Of a stretch of DNA of 64,000 nt, positions 17,884 to 26,430 are shown one piece after another. The stretch is from contig DATKPY010000016.1 in assembly GCA_035523875.1 (NCBI GenBank), positions 62,001 to 126,000 on the forward strand, given 5' to 3'. The notes below the pieces were generated by a model, which worked only from the letters and a program-made list of their open reading frames with translations, made no database searches and had not been told where the DNA came from. A program made the translations under genes and the position numbers. Source of the stretch: JASHUC01 sp035523875 (GTDB lineage Bacteria > Pseudomonadota > Gammaproteobacteria > Steroidobacterales > Steroidobacteraceae). The first letter of the stretch is position 1. Each line of letters begins with the position of its first letter.

Positions 17884-19809
17884 ATGACGCGCACCGCGTC
17901 TCCGCATCCCAGCGAAACCCTTCCGCCGCGACGGCTGGCGCCTTCGGCGCTCGATGACGTGCTGCGCCGCGTGCAAGCGCAGCTCGATGCCGCGGTCGTC
18001 GCCCTGAAGGCGCAGGGCAACATCGCGAAGACGCTGGTCCGCGAGGTCCCGGGCGCACGCGTGATCGAGGATCTCTGGCGGCATGGCGCGGACAACCTCA
18101 TGGAACAGGTGCGCGCGGCGCCCGATGGCACCGTCGGCACCAACCGGCTGCGCGGCGAGGCCGACGGGCCGGTTTGCGGCCGGCTCGTCGCCGTGGCACT
18201 GCGCGATTCGGGGGGTGTGACCTTCGGCATCCTCGCGGCGGTGCGCACAGTCTCGCAAGCCAAGCTCGGTCCCCAGGAATCGCAGCGCATGGCGGAGTTC
18301 GCCGCGGAGATCGCGAAGCTCTTCGCCGAGCCGCGCGCCCACGCGGGGCTGCTCAGCTGGACCGCATTCGAGGAGCGCGCGCGCGCGCTCGAAGCTCAGT
18401 CCACCCCGATCGCCGGAGCCATTCTCTACGGTGACATCGATCAGCTGCATGTGCTCAACAAGCTCGCCGGACTCGCCGCGGGCGACCAGGCGATCGCCGC
18501 CGTCGGCACCGCGCTGCAAGAGGAATCCCTTCCGGAGGGCGGGTGCGTTTGCCACATCTCCGGCGACCGTTTCGCCGTCTATCTGCCGAAGTCCTTGTTG
18601 AGTCAGGCCCGGCGCGTTGCCGAGCAGCTCTCGCGCAGCGTGAGCGAGCGCTGCGCCATCATCGCCGGATTGCGCACGCGCCTGTCGATCTCCTTCGGAG
18701 TGGCGAGCATCCCCGCCGGGGACCAGCAGCTCACCCAGGCGCTCGCGGCCGCAGAGGCGGCCTGCCGCGCGGCAAAGGACCGCGGCCGCGGCCGCATCGA
18801 GATCTATCAGGACTCCGATCAGAGCATCGTTCGCCGCAACGACGATGTGCTCATTGCCAACCGGCTGCGCAAGGCTCTCGAGACCGAGCGGATCGGCATC
18901 GTCGCGCAGCCGCTCCTCACCCTCACCGGCGATACGCGGACGGAGTACTACGAGCTGCTCGTGCGCCTGGTGAGCGAGAGCGGGACGTTCGTCGCCCCGA
19001 CGCACTTCATGTCCGCCGCGACGCGCTACCAGATGCTCATCGATCTAGACCGCGCCGTGCTCATGCGCGTGTTCGAGCGTCTCAGGGCGGCGCATGAGCG
19101 CACGCCCGATCGGCCCGTGCGCTTTTCGCTCAATCTCTCGGGTCCGAGCATCGGCAACCCCGACTTCATCGAATGGCTGAGCTCGAACATCGCGCCCAAC
19201 CTGGTTCCCGGGGAGTGGCTGCAGTTCGAGATCACCGAGACTGCGGCCGTCGCGAACATCGCCCAGACGCAGACGCTCATCCGCCACCTGCGCGCGCGCA
19301 ACGTCGAGTTCGCGCTCGATGACTTCGGCACGGGCGTGAGCTCGCTCGCCTACCTCAAGGCCTTCGACGTGAGCATGCTCAAGCTCGACGGCTCCTTCAC
19401 GCTCGATCTGCTCAACGACTCGCGCTCGGAGTCGCTCGTGCGCGGAATCGCGCAGCTCTGCCGCAGCATGGGCATCCAGACCGTTGCGGAGTGCGTCGAG
19501 ACGGAAGTGACGCGTCAGCGGCTCGCGGAGCTCGGGATTGACCGGGCTCAGGGTTTTCTGTTCGGTCAGCCAGTCCCGCTCGAGAGCGTGCTCGATCCAC
19601 CGCACGCGCCGGTGCATGCCCCGACGTTGCATCCCGCCGCCTCACCGCCCCTCGCGGAGCGGGCTCAAGGACCGGTCGTTGTCAGCCCGCAGCGGGCTTC
19701 CGATGCCGCCGAGGGCGCCAACGGTGAGCCGGCCGTCGAGCTCAACTACGCACCACCGGGCGACGCGGCGCCGCTCGCGGAAGGTGAGGACGGTCCGACC
19801 TCGAGCTGA
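17884..19809 (+). CDS. GGDEF/EAL protein, degenerate GGDEF with EAL likely intact
   Basis: 641 residues. The N-terminal region (about 20-160) looks GAF-like, with no membrane segment. The GGDEF domain is degenerate: the signature loop reads HISGDRFAVYL instead of R-x-GGDEF, so cyclase activity is doubtful. The EAL domain keeps the catalytic set: Glu in YELLVRL (ELL in place of EAL), Asn in FSLNLSG, Glu in FEITETA, the DDFGTGVSSL loop and Lys in MLKLDGS, and Glu in AECVETE. It is probably a c-di-GMP phosphodiesterase. The ATG at 17884 is chosen over an earlier in-frame ATG at 17845. It is divergent from qor. Confidence 0.85.
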   Translation: MTRTASPHPSETLPPRRLAPSALDDVLRRVQAQLDAAVVALKAQGNIAKTLVREVPGARVIEDLWRHGADNLMEQVRAAPDGTVGTNRLRGEADGPVCGRLVAVALRDSGGVTFGILAAVRTVSQAKLGPQESQRMAEFAAEIAKLFAEPRAHAGLLSWTAFEERARALEAQSTPIAGAILYGDIDQLHVLNKLAGLAAGDQAIAAVGTALQEESLPEGGCVCHISGDRFAVYLPKSLLSQARRVAEQLSRSVSERCAIIAGLRTRLSISFGVASIPAGDQQLTQALAAAEAACRAAKDRGRGRIEIYQDSDQSIVRRNDDVLIANRLRKALETERIGIVAQPLLTLTGDTRTEYYELLVRLVSESGTFVAPTHFMSAATRYQMLIDLDRAVLMRVFERLRAAHERTPDRPVRFSLNLSGPSIGNPDFIEWLSSNIAPNLVPGEWLQFEITETAAVANIAQTQTLIRHLRARNVEFALDDFGTGVSSLAYLKAFDVSMLKLDGSFTLDLLNDSRSESLVRGIAQLCRSMGIQTVAECVETEVTRQRLAELGIDRAQGFLFGQPVPLESVLDPPHAPVHAPTLHPAASPPLAERAQGPVVVSPQRASDAAEGANGEPAVELNYAPPGDAAPLAEGEDGPTSS

Positions 19810-19815
19810 GGTTGC

Positions 19816-20178
19816 CTAGGGGACGAGGGGAGCGGTCGCGAAGGCGAGCTCCGCAACCGGAGCCCCACCGATCAGGTGCTGCTGAACGATGCGCTCGAGG
19901 TTCTCGGGCGTGCAGCTGCGGTACCAGATCCCGTCCGGGTAGACCACCGCGATCGGGCCGCCGGTGCAGATGCGCAGGCAATCGGCCTTGGTGCGCAGGA
20001 CTCCGCCCTCCACGTCCGCGAGCTTGAGCTCGCGCAACCGCTCCTTGAGGAACTCCCAAGACTCGCGCTGCAGCGCAGCGTCGGCGCATTTACCGCCGAT
20101 GCACAGAAAGATGTGGCGCCGCGTGCGACCGAGCTTCAGCTTCTCGGCCGCGGCGGTCAGGAGCGTCGTGGAGTCCAT
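19816..20178 (-). CDS. Thioredoxin-like [2Fe-2S] ferredoxin
   Basis: 120 residues. Four cysteines in the spacing of this family are visible: IFLCIGGKCAD and, later, KADCLRICTGGPIAVVYPDGIWY. The family resembles Clostridium/Azotobacter-type thioredoxin-fold ferredoxins and NuoE C-terminal domains, and serves as a one-electron carrier. The GIWY-x(2)-C segment near the end is typical. It lies 36 bp downstream of the P-II gene on the same strand, so nitrogen-regulated co-transcription is possible. Confidence 0.88.
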   Translation of the reverse strand: MDSTTLLTAAAEKLKLGRTRRHIFLCIGGKCADAALQRESWEFLKERLRELKLADVEGGVLRTKADCLRICTGGPIAVVYPDGIWYRSCTPENLERIVQQHLIGGAPVAELAFATAPLVP

Positions 20179-20214
20179 GAGCGGTACTCTAACCGCTCTC
20201 GACGGACGGCAGGG

Positions 20215-20553
20215 TCAGAGCGCGGCGTCGTCCGTCTCGCCGGTGCGGATCCGGATGACCCGCTGAATATCGGTGATGAAGATCTTGCCGTCGCCCACCT
20301 TGCCCGTCTTCGCGGACTTGAGGATCGCCTCCACGACCTGGTCGAGCAGGTCGGATCGCACGGCCACCTCGATGCGCGTCTTCGGCACGAAATCCACCAC
20401 GTATTCCGCGCCGCGATAGAGCTCCGTGTGCCCGCGCTGGCGTCCGAATCCCTTCACCTCCGTCACGGTCATGCCGGAGACCCCGATCTCGGACAGGGCC
20501 GCCCGCACGTCGTCGAGCTTGAACGGCTTGATGATGGCGGTAACCAATTTCAT
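20215..20553 (-). CDS. glnK: Nitrogen regulatory protein P-II
   Basis: 112 residues, the exact P-II length. It binds 2-oxoglutarate and ATP/ADP and controls nitrogen assimilation partners. The T-loop contains the uridylylation site Tyr51 (HTELYRGAEYVVDF), and the B-loop is KTGKVGDGKIFI. GlnB and GlnK cannot be separated safely by sequence. A sigma-54 promoter upstream argues for the nitrogen-inducible GlnK type, but there is no adjacent amtB. A GGGGA lies 8 bp before the ATG. Confidence 0.93.
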   Translation of the reverse strand: MKLVTAIIKPFKLDDVRAALSEIGVSGMTVTEVKGFGRQRGHTELYRGAEYVVDFVPKTRIEVAVRSDLLDQVVEAILKSAKTGKVGDGKIFITDIQRVIRIRTGETDDAAL

Positions 20554-20609
20554 GTTGCGAATCCCCGTCGAGGAGCCTATCGGTCATGTTACGCAGGCCA
20601 GGGCGTTTT

Positions 20610-20625
20610 TGCAGCTTTCATGCCA
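20610..20625 (-). promoter_or_regulatory. Sigma-54 (-24/-12) promoter for the P-II gene
   Basis: The minus strand reads TGGCATGAAAGCTGCA, matching the RpoN consensus TGGCAC-N5-TTGCA at the invariant GG and GC with exactly 10 bp between them. It differs at C6 to T and one T of the -12 element. Predicted transcription starts near 20599, giving a leader of about 46 nt to the P-II ATG. Confidence 0.75.
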
Positions 20626-20686
20626 CAGTCGCGGATGGGCGAAAATCATTGTTTTTCAGGCATTCACGGCGCTCCTCGCGCGCTGC

Positions 20687-20703
20687 TGCACCAAAGTGAG
20701 GCT
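20687..20703. promoter_or_regulatory. NtrC-like enhancer site
   Basis: TGCACCA-AAG-TGAGGCT matches the NtrC consensus TGCACCA-N3-TGGTGCA in all 7 bases of the first arm and 4 of 7 in the second. It lies about 90-105 bp upstream of the predicted sigma-54 start, the normal place for an NtrC enhancer. Confidence 0.5.
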
Positions 20704-20792
20704 GGTCCTTCCAAGCCCCGCCCCGTGGCGGTGCGGTGCGTCACGCCCTCCTTCGGCGGCCGCGCCGAGCGCCATTCACGCGCACTTGAGCC

Positions 20793-22376
20793 TCACGCGG
20801 CGAAGTAGCGAGCGAGGTACTGCTCGAAGGACTCGCGCTCGGTGGCCTCCAGAGCGCGCTGCTTCTCGAGCGAGTCGCGCGCCTCGCCCGCGAGCTCGTC
20901 CAACCGCCCCGGATTCGGCGGATAGAGCTCGAGAAAATAGGACTTGTGGGCCTCCGAGGTGCGCAGCGCCAGATCGAAGAAGCCCTCACCCGTGCTCTGG
21001 AGCTCCGCGAGCAGCCGGGCCGAGGGGGTGAGCCGAACGTCACGAACCTTGGCAGCCTGGGTGGCGAGCGCCTGCGCGTAGGGCCGAGTGGGGTCGCCGT
21101 GGTCGAGCAGCTCGCACAGTCCCTCCATCGACTCGAGGAGCTCGGTGGCCCACCCGACGAGGGGGATCCGGCGACCCGATCGCGCGAGCTCGAGACCCGG
21201 CTCCCGCCCGCGGCGGGCCACCACCAGGTGATTGGCGTCGAGATCCGGCTCGAGCGTCGCATCGATCGGTGGACTGTCCTTGAGCAGGCACAGCGCGAGA
21301 AAGGCCTCGAGGAAGCGCAGCTTGTGCTGATTGACGCCAACCGGATCGAAGGAGCTCACATCGAGCGCACGCACCTCGACATACTCGACCCCCGCGCGCT
21401 CGAGCGCGCGGGTCGGACGCTCCCCGGAGCGGGCCACTCGCTTGGGGCGGATGTAGCTGTAGTACTCGTTCTCGATCTGCAGAATGTTTGCGCTCAGCTG
21501 GCGATAGCGGCCGTCCACCCGTACGCCGAGCGCCTGGTACGGCGGGTGCGGCGTCATGATCGCGCGTGTCAGATCGCGGACGTACTCCTCGAGGCTGTTC
21601 ACCGAGATCGTGAGGCCGGCCTGATTGCGGTTGCGGTAGCCGATGTCGCTCATCCGCAGCGAAGTCGCATAGGGCTCGTACAACGTCCCGGGCACGAGCT
21701 GCGGCAGGCTCTCGGAGCGTCCCCTCATGAACGAATTGCAAACGACCGGCGAGACGCCGAAGAGGTAGAGCACGATCCAGCCGTAACGACGGTAGTTGCG
21801 CAGCAGGTCGAAGTAGCGGGCCGAGACGAACTCGCTCCCCGCCGCGCGCGACTCGTTGACCGCGGCGTAGGCCTCCCAGAAGCGCTCCGGGAAGGAGTAG
21901 TTGAAGTGCACGCCGGAGATCGCCTGCATCATCCGGCCGTAGCGCACGCTCAAGCCCTCGCGATACACGCTCTTCATGCGCGCCACGTTCGAGGTGCCGT
22001 ACTGCGCGATCGGAATCTCAGCGTCGGTCTCGATGAGACAGGGCATGCTGGTCGCCCACAGCAGCTCCTCGCCCAGGTGGCGGTAGACGAACTGGTGCAG
22101 GTCGAGCAGGTACTGCAGCAGCTCCCAGCTCGTGGTGAACGGTGGCGTGACGAGCTCGATCAGCGCCTCGGAGAAATCCGTCGTGATGTGCTCGCTCGTG
22201 AGCGCCGAGCCGAGCGCGTGCGGATGCCGCGACTGCGCGATTCGGCCCTCGGGCGTCACGCGCAGCGATTCCTTCTCGACGCCCTTGCGGCCACCCTGCA
22301 GGATGCCCCGCTCGCCGCAATTGACGAGCGCGGCGAGCCGCCGCTCGAAGACGCGATCGATGCCGAAGCGGGGCAC
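20793..22376 (-). CDS. gshA: Glutamate-cysteine ligase (proteobacterial type)
   Basis: About 527 residues if translation begins at the GTG at 22376. It makes gamma-glutamylcysteine, the first step of glutathione synthesis. The N-terminal pattern RGILQGGRKGVEKESLRV, then LGSALTSEHITTDFSEALIELVTP and SMPC, matches the E. coli GshA family, as does a C-terminal YLARY. The open frame extends to 22550 with a Pro/Arg-rich stretch that lacks homology to the family and is probably not translated; no convincing ribosome-binding site decides this. Glutathione synthesis fits the gloA gene in the window. Confidence 0.92.
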   Translation of the reverse strand: MPRFGIDRVFERRLAALVNCGERGILQGGRKGVEKESLRVTPEGRIAQSRHPHALGSALTSEHITTDFSEALIELVTPPFTTSWELLQYLLDLHQFVYRHLGEELLWATSMPCLIETDAEIPIAQYGTSNVARMKSVYREGLSVRYGRMMQAISGVHFNYSFPERFWEAYAAVNESRAAGSEFVSARYFDLLRNYRRYGWIVLYLFGVSPVVCNSFMRGRSESLPQLVPGTLYEPYATSLRMSDIGYRNRNQAGLTISVNSLEEYVRDLTRAIMTPHPPYQALGVRVDGRYRQLSANILQIENEYYSYIRPKRVARSGERPTRALERAGVEYVEVRALDVSSFDPVGVNQHKLRFLEAFLALCLLKDSPPIDATLEPDLDANHLVVARRGREPGLELARSGRRIPLVGWATELLESMEGLCELLDHGDPTRPYAQALATQAAKVRDVRLTPSARLLAELQSTGEGFFDLALRTSEAHKSYFLELYPPNPGRLDELAGEARDSLEKQRALEATERESFEQYLARYFAA

Positions 22377-22759
22377 GAGGACTACCGGTCGGGCGGAGGG
22401 CCGCTGCGGCAGCCGGCCCGATGCACGCGACGGACGTGCCGGAGGGGATCGAGCGATGTGAGGCTCGGCGTGCGCATCGGTGAGGGTCGGACAATCCGGG
22501 GTATGGGGAACTCTGCGCTCCATCTTGCCGCGCCGCGACGCACGACTCAACTCGCTTGGCGCGGGCGCGCTCAGGACGTCTGTCTCCCGCCACGGGGTGC
22601 GGGTCGCATCCGCGCTCGCGCGGCCACTCTATGGCATCCTAGGCTTCGGGACACCCCGCCGAGCCCTCCGGCAGCGCCGTCTCGCGGTGCTCTCGACAGG
22701 GCTGCGCGAAGCGCTCGGTGCCTCGCGTCGGAGCGAACTCAAACCAGGGAGCAAAATCG
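22377..22759. other. 383-bp divergent intergenic region, gshA/thiolase
   Basis: It lies between the two divergent genes and should hold both promoters. I see no clear -35/-10 pair, no RNA gene and no convincing small gene. Part of it may encode an N-terminal extension of GshA if an upstream start is used. Confidence 0.5.
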
Positions 22760-24049
22760 ATGCTGGTCGGCTCCGAAGTCAGACGCGTCGCCATCGTCGG
22801 AGGCGTCCGCCTGCCGTTCGCGCGCGCCTATGGTGCCTACGCGGGCGTTGGCAATCAGGAGATGCTCACGGAGAACCTCCGGGCGCTCGTCGAGCGCTTC
22901 GCTCTGCAGGGCGTGCGCCTGGGCGATGTGATCGCCGGGGCCGTGATCAAGCACTCGCGCGACTACAACCTCGTTCGCGAATGCGTGCTCTCCTGCGGTC
23001 TCGACCCCGAGACTCCGGGGCTCGACGTGCAGCGGGCCTGCGGCACGAGCCTCGAGGCGGCGATTCTGATCGGCAACAAGATCGCGCTCGGCCAGATCGA
23101 GGCGGGCATTGCCGGCGGCGTGGACTCGATCAGCGATCCGCCGATCGTCTATCCCAAGTCCTACCAGCAGCTGCTCGTCAAGAGCTATCTCGGCCGCTCC
23201 GCGTGGCAGAGGTTGAAGCCGTTCTTCGGGCTGCGCCCGAAGCACTTCAAGCCCGTCATGCTGGGTGTCGTCGAGCCGCGCACCGGCCTGTCGATGGGGC
23301 AGAGCACCGAGCTCATGGTCAAGCGCTGGGGCATCTCGCGGGCAGCGCAGGACGAGCTCGCCTACGAGAGCCACATGAAGGCGGCGGCCGCCTGGCGCGC
23401 GGGCTTCTACGAGGACCTCGTCGTACGCTACCGCGGGCTCGCCGCCGACAACAACGTCCGCGCCGACACCTCGCTCGAGAGACTCGCCAAGCTCCGGCCA
23501 ACGTTCGACTTGAGCGGCGCGGGCACGCTCACTGCGGGTAACAGCACCCCGCTCACCGACGGGTCGAGTGCCGTGCTGCTCGCGAGCGAGGAGTGGGCGA
23601 GCCGCCGCGGGCTGCCGGTGCTCGCGCATCTCACCTACGGCAAGCAGTGGGCCGTCGACTTCGTGAGCGGCAAGGAGGGTCTCCTCATGGCCCCGGCGCA
23701 CGCGGTCGCGGCGATGCTTGCGGATGCGCGTCTTGCTCTGCAGGACTTCGACTACTACGAGATTCATGAGGCGTTCGCGGGCCAGGTGCTGTGCACGCTC
23801 AAAGCGTGGGAATCGCCCGACTATTGCCGCGAGGCGCTGGGATTGCCCGCGCCGCTCGGCAGCATCGACCGCGGCAAGCTCAATGTGAGGGGGGGGAGCG
23901 TCGCAATCGGCCATCCCTTTGCAGCGACCGGCACGCGCATCGTCGCGACGCTCGCCAAGCTCCTCGGCGGCGATCCGGGCGCCCGGCGCGGACTCATCTC
24001 CGTGTGCACGGCAGGAGGAATGGGCGTCACGGCGATCATGGAGCGCTGA
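22760..24049 (+). CDS. Thiolase (acetyl-CoA acyltransferase, FadI-like)
   Basis: 429 residues, FadI/AtoB size. The nucleophilic Cys is in QRACGTSLEAA, the active His in GGSVAIGHPFAATG, and the second catalytic Cys in VCTAGGMG. Motifs such as NEDYY-like DYYEIHEAFA are conserved. Similarity to the long FadI type (beta-oxidation, 3-ketoacyl-CoA thiolase) is clearest, but no fadJ partner adjoins. ATG at 22760 with AGGGAG 8 bp upstream. Confidence 0.88.
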   Translation: MLVGSEVRRVAIVGGVRLPFARAYGAYAGVGNQEMLTENLRALVERFALQGVRLGDVIAGAVIKHSRDYNLVRECVLSCGLDPETPGLDVQRACGTSLEAAILIGNKIALGQIEAGIAGGVDSISDPPIVYPKSYQQLLVKSYLGRSAWQRLKPFFGLRPKHFKPVMLGVVEPRTGLSMGQSTELMVKRWGISRAAQDELAYESHMKAAAAWRAGFYEDLVVRYRGLAADNNVRADTSLERLAKLRPTFDLSGAGTLTAGNSTPLTDGSSAVLLASEEWASRRGLPVLAHLTYGKQWAVDFVSGKEGLLMAPAHAVAAMLADARLALQDFDYYEIHEAFAGQVLCTLKAWESPDYCREALGLPAPLGSIDRGKLNVRGGSVAIGHPFAATGTRIVATLAKLLGGDPGARRGLISVCTAGGMGVTAIMER

Positions 24050-24111
24050 GCCGCACCGCGCGGCCCACGGAGCACCACGCGGCGGGATGCCGCGCACGGG
24101 ACTTTTAAAGA

Positions 24112-25596
24112 ATGGCGACGAAATCCGAAGGCGAATTCAAACAGAGGTATCTCGAGGCGCTCGAGCGGCTCGAATCCGCGGAGGCGCGGCTTGCGAAGCT
24201 CGAGAGCGTGTTCAGGCTGACGATCGGTCGGCTGTGCCTCGCGGCGCGCGGCCGCAGCGCGCTCCTCGACGAGGAGCTGCGCAAGCTCGGCGACCGGGTG
24301 CGCCGCCAGCTCGAGCCTACCGACATCGAGGCCTCGCTCGAGTCGCTCTCGCGAGCGGTCGCGGGGCTCGATCAGATGGTCGCGAGCCCGGCGGCTGCGG
24401 TGCCTGCTTCCCCGGCACCGGCCCCAGCTCCGCCCTCCGCCACGGCGCCGCCCGCGCCGGCTGCTCTCTCTCCCCCCCCTGCCTCGACGCACGCCGCGCA
24501 ATCCGCTCGCTCGGCGCCACCGGCTGCGCAGAGCGCGCCGCCTCCGGCGGATCGCGATGCGCGGGTACAGACCGCGATCGTTGCGATGCTCGGCCGCTTG
24601 AGCGCGCTGCCGGAGCTGCGCTCCGCCCTCGGTGAGCTGCAGGAGCGTCCCTCGAGCGAGCTCACGGGCGATGAGCTCGCCGAGGGCTTCGAGCGGCTCG
24701 CGCGACTGATCGGCGAGCAGCGCGCGAACCTGCAGCGCGAGAAGCTCGAGATCGAGGATCTGCTGCGCCAGATCGACACGCGGCTCGAGGAGATCGCGAG
24801 CTATCTCGCGCGCGACGCCGCCGACTACCGCACCGCCCAGGAGAGCACCGAGCAGTTGAACCTCCTGGTGCTCGATGAGGTGCACGAGCTCAACAGCGAC
24901 GTGCAGAGCGCCGTCGAGCTCACGGAGCTGCGCGGCCGCGTGCGCGGGCGCCTCGAGGCGATCAACACGCACTTGCAGGATTTCCGTGCGCGCGAGGAGG
25001 AGCGGCTCGCCGCCCAGATCGACCGCAGCGGGCGCCTGCGCATCCGCATCGCCGAGCTCGAGCGCGAAAGCCGCCACCTGCAGAGGAGCCTGCAGGAGGA
25101 GCAGCGCCTCGCGATGATGGACGCGCTCACCGGCATCCCCAACCGTGCCGCCTACGATGAGCGCATCGAGCACGAGTTCCTGCGCTGGCGGCGCCAGGAC
25201 GCGCCCGTGAGCATCCTCGCGTGGGACATCGATCGCTTCAAGACGGTGAACGACGCATACGGTCATCGCGCCGGCGACAAGGTGCTGCGCGTGATCGCCC
25301 AGCATCTCGCCCAGCACGTGCGCGGCACGGACTTCGTCGCGCGCTACGGCGGCGAGGAATTCGTGATGATTCTCGTCGGCACCTCGGCGCAGCAGGCACA
25401 CGTCGCGGCGGACAAGATCCGCGAGAGCATCGCGCGGATCGGGTTCCACTTCCGCAATCGCCCCGTGACCGTAACCGCCTCCTGCGGCATCACCATGTTC
25501 CAAACCGACGACACTCCCGATACGGTCTTCGACCGGGCCGACCGCGCGCTCTATCGCGCCAAGGACAACGGCCGCAACTGCTGCATGGTGCTGTGA
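24112..25596 (+). CDS. Diguanylate cyclase with N-terminal coiled coil and Pro/Ala linker
   Basis: 494 residues. Residues about 1-90 are helical; a low-complexity Pro/Ala/Ser linker (about 95-145) follows, then a long coiled coil (about 180-320) and a GGDEF domain. The catalytic loop is canonical (ARYGGEEFVMIL), with Asp in ILAWDIDRFKTVND and MDALTGIPNRAAYDE at the domain start. No EAL domain or membrane segment. Expected to make c-di-GMP; the coiled coil probably drives dimerisation. 62 bp after the thiolase gene. Confidence 0.9.
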   Translation: MATKSEGEFKQRYLEALERLESAEARLAKLESVFRLTIGRLCLAARGRSALLDEELRKLGDRVRRQLEPTDIEASLESLSRAVAGLDQMVASPAAAVPASPAPAPAPPSATAPPAPAALSPPPASTHAAQSARSAPPAAQSAPPPADRDARVQTAIVAMLGRLSALPELRSALGELQERPSSELTGDELAEGFERLARLIGEQRANLQREKLEIEDLLRQIDTRLEEIASYLARDAADYRTAQESTEQLNLLVLDEVHELNSDVQSAVELTELRGRVRGRLEAINTHLQDFRAREEERLAAQIDRSGRLRIRIAELERESRHLQRSLQEEQRLAMMDALTGIPNRAAYDERIEHEFLRWRRQDAPVSILAWDIDRFKTVNDAYGHRAGDKVLRVIAQHLAQHVRGTDFVARYGGEEFVMILVGTSAQQAHVAADKIRESIARIGFHFRNRPVTVTASCGITMFQTDDTPDTVFDRADRALYRAKDNGRNCCMVL

Positions 25597-25733
25597 AACC
25601 GAGGCACGCAAGCCGACGGTACTGCCGAGCTCGACGCATTCTCGGAGTGCGGCGTTGGCCGTAGCACTGTCACGCGCCCGCGCGGAGTGTGGTGGTATCC
25701 TTCGCGCATCGGCGGTCGGAGGAGCTTGGAGTC

Positions 25734-26420
25734 ATGAGCGAGTTCACCACGATCATGTCGCGCGACGGACACGAGCTCAGGGCGTGGCTCGCGCCGCCAC
25801 CTGGCGCCCCGCGGGGCGCCGTGGTCGTGATCCAGGAAATCTTCGGCGTGAATTCCCACATCCGCTCCGTGACGGACGGCTACGCCTCGGAGGGTTACGT
25901 CGCGATCGCACCGTCCTTGTTCGACCGGGTGCGCAAGGGCATCGAGTTGGGCTACGCGCAGACGGACATGCAGGAAGGCTTCGGCTACGTGCAGCAGCTC
26001 AAGCCCGAGCAGACGCTTGCCGACCTCGCGGCCGCGATCGCCGTGGTCAAGCACGCCGGACGCGTCGGCGTCGTCGGCTATTGCTGGGGCGGCAAGATGG
26101 CGTATGTATCGGCTTGCGATCTGCCCGTCGCGTGCGCCGTCGCGTATTACGGCGGCAGCATCGCGCAGAGCCTCGACAAGAAGCCCAAGTGCCCGATGAT
26201 GTTCCACTTCGGCGAGCTCGACACCCACATCCCCTTGAGCGATGTGGACAAGATCAAGGCCGCGAATCCCCAGGGCATCTTCCACGTCTACGCCGGCGCG
26301 GGTCACGGCTTCAACTGCGACCAGCGAGCGAGCTACAACCCGCAGTCCGCGGCGCTCGCCCGCGAGCGCTCGCTTGCCTTCTTCGCCCAGCACCTCGGGC
26401 GCGCGCAGGCCGCGGACTGA
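25734..26420 (+). CDS. Dienelactone hydrolase family protein
   Basis: 228 residues. The Cys-Asp-His triad of the DLH family is present: Cys in GVVGYCWGGKM, Asp in GELDTHIPL and His in AGAGHGFNC. The conserved Glu is in VVIQEIFGVN. It hydrolyses dienelactone-like lactones or related carboxylic esters. ATG at 25734 with GGAGGAG about 10 bp upstream. First gene of a four-gene forward run (DLH, aldehyde dehydrogenase, hemH, VOC), 10 bp before the next start. Confidence 0.88.
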   Translation: MSEFTTIMSRDGHELRAWLAPPPGAPRGAVVVIQEIFGVNSHIRSVTDGYASEGYVAIAPSLFDRVRKGIELGYAQTDMQEGFGYVQQLKPEQTLADLAAAIAVVKHAGRVGVVGYCWGGKMAYVSACDLPVACAVAYYGGSIAQSLDKKPKCPMMFHFGELDTHIPLSDVDKIKAANPQGIFHVYAGAGHGFNCDQRASYNPQSAALARERSLAFFAQHLGRAQAAD

Positions 26421-26430
26421 TGGAGCGCCG

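Noticed and set aside
22377..22550. N-terminal extension of GshA
   Set aside because: The extra residues are Pro/Arg/Ser-rich with no resemblance to the GshA family, and the family N-terminus begins near the GTG at 22376. Not fully excluded.
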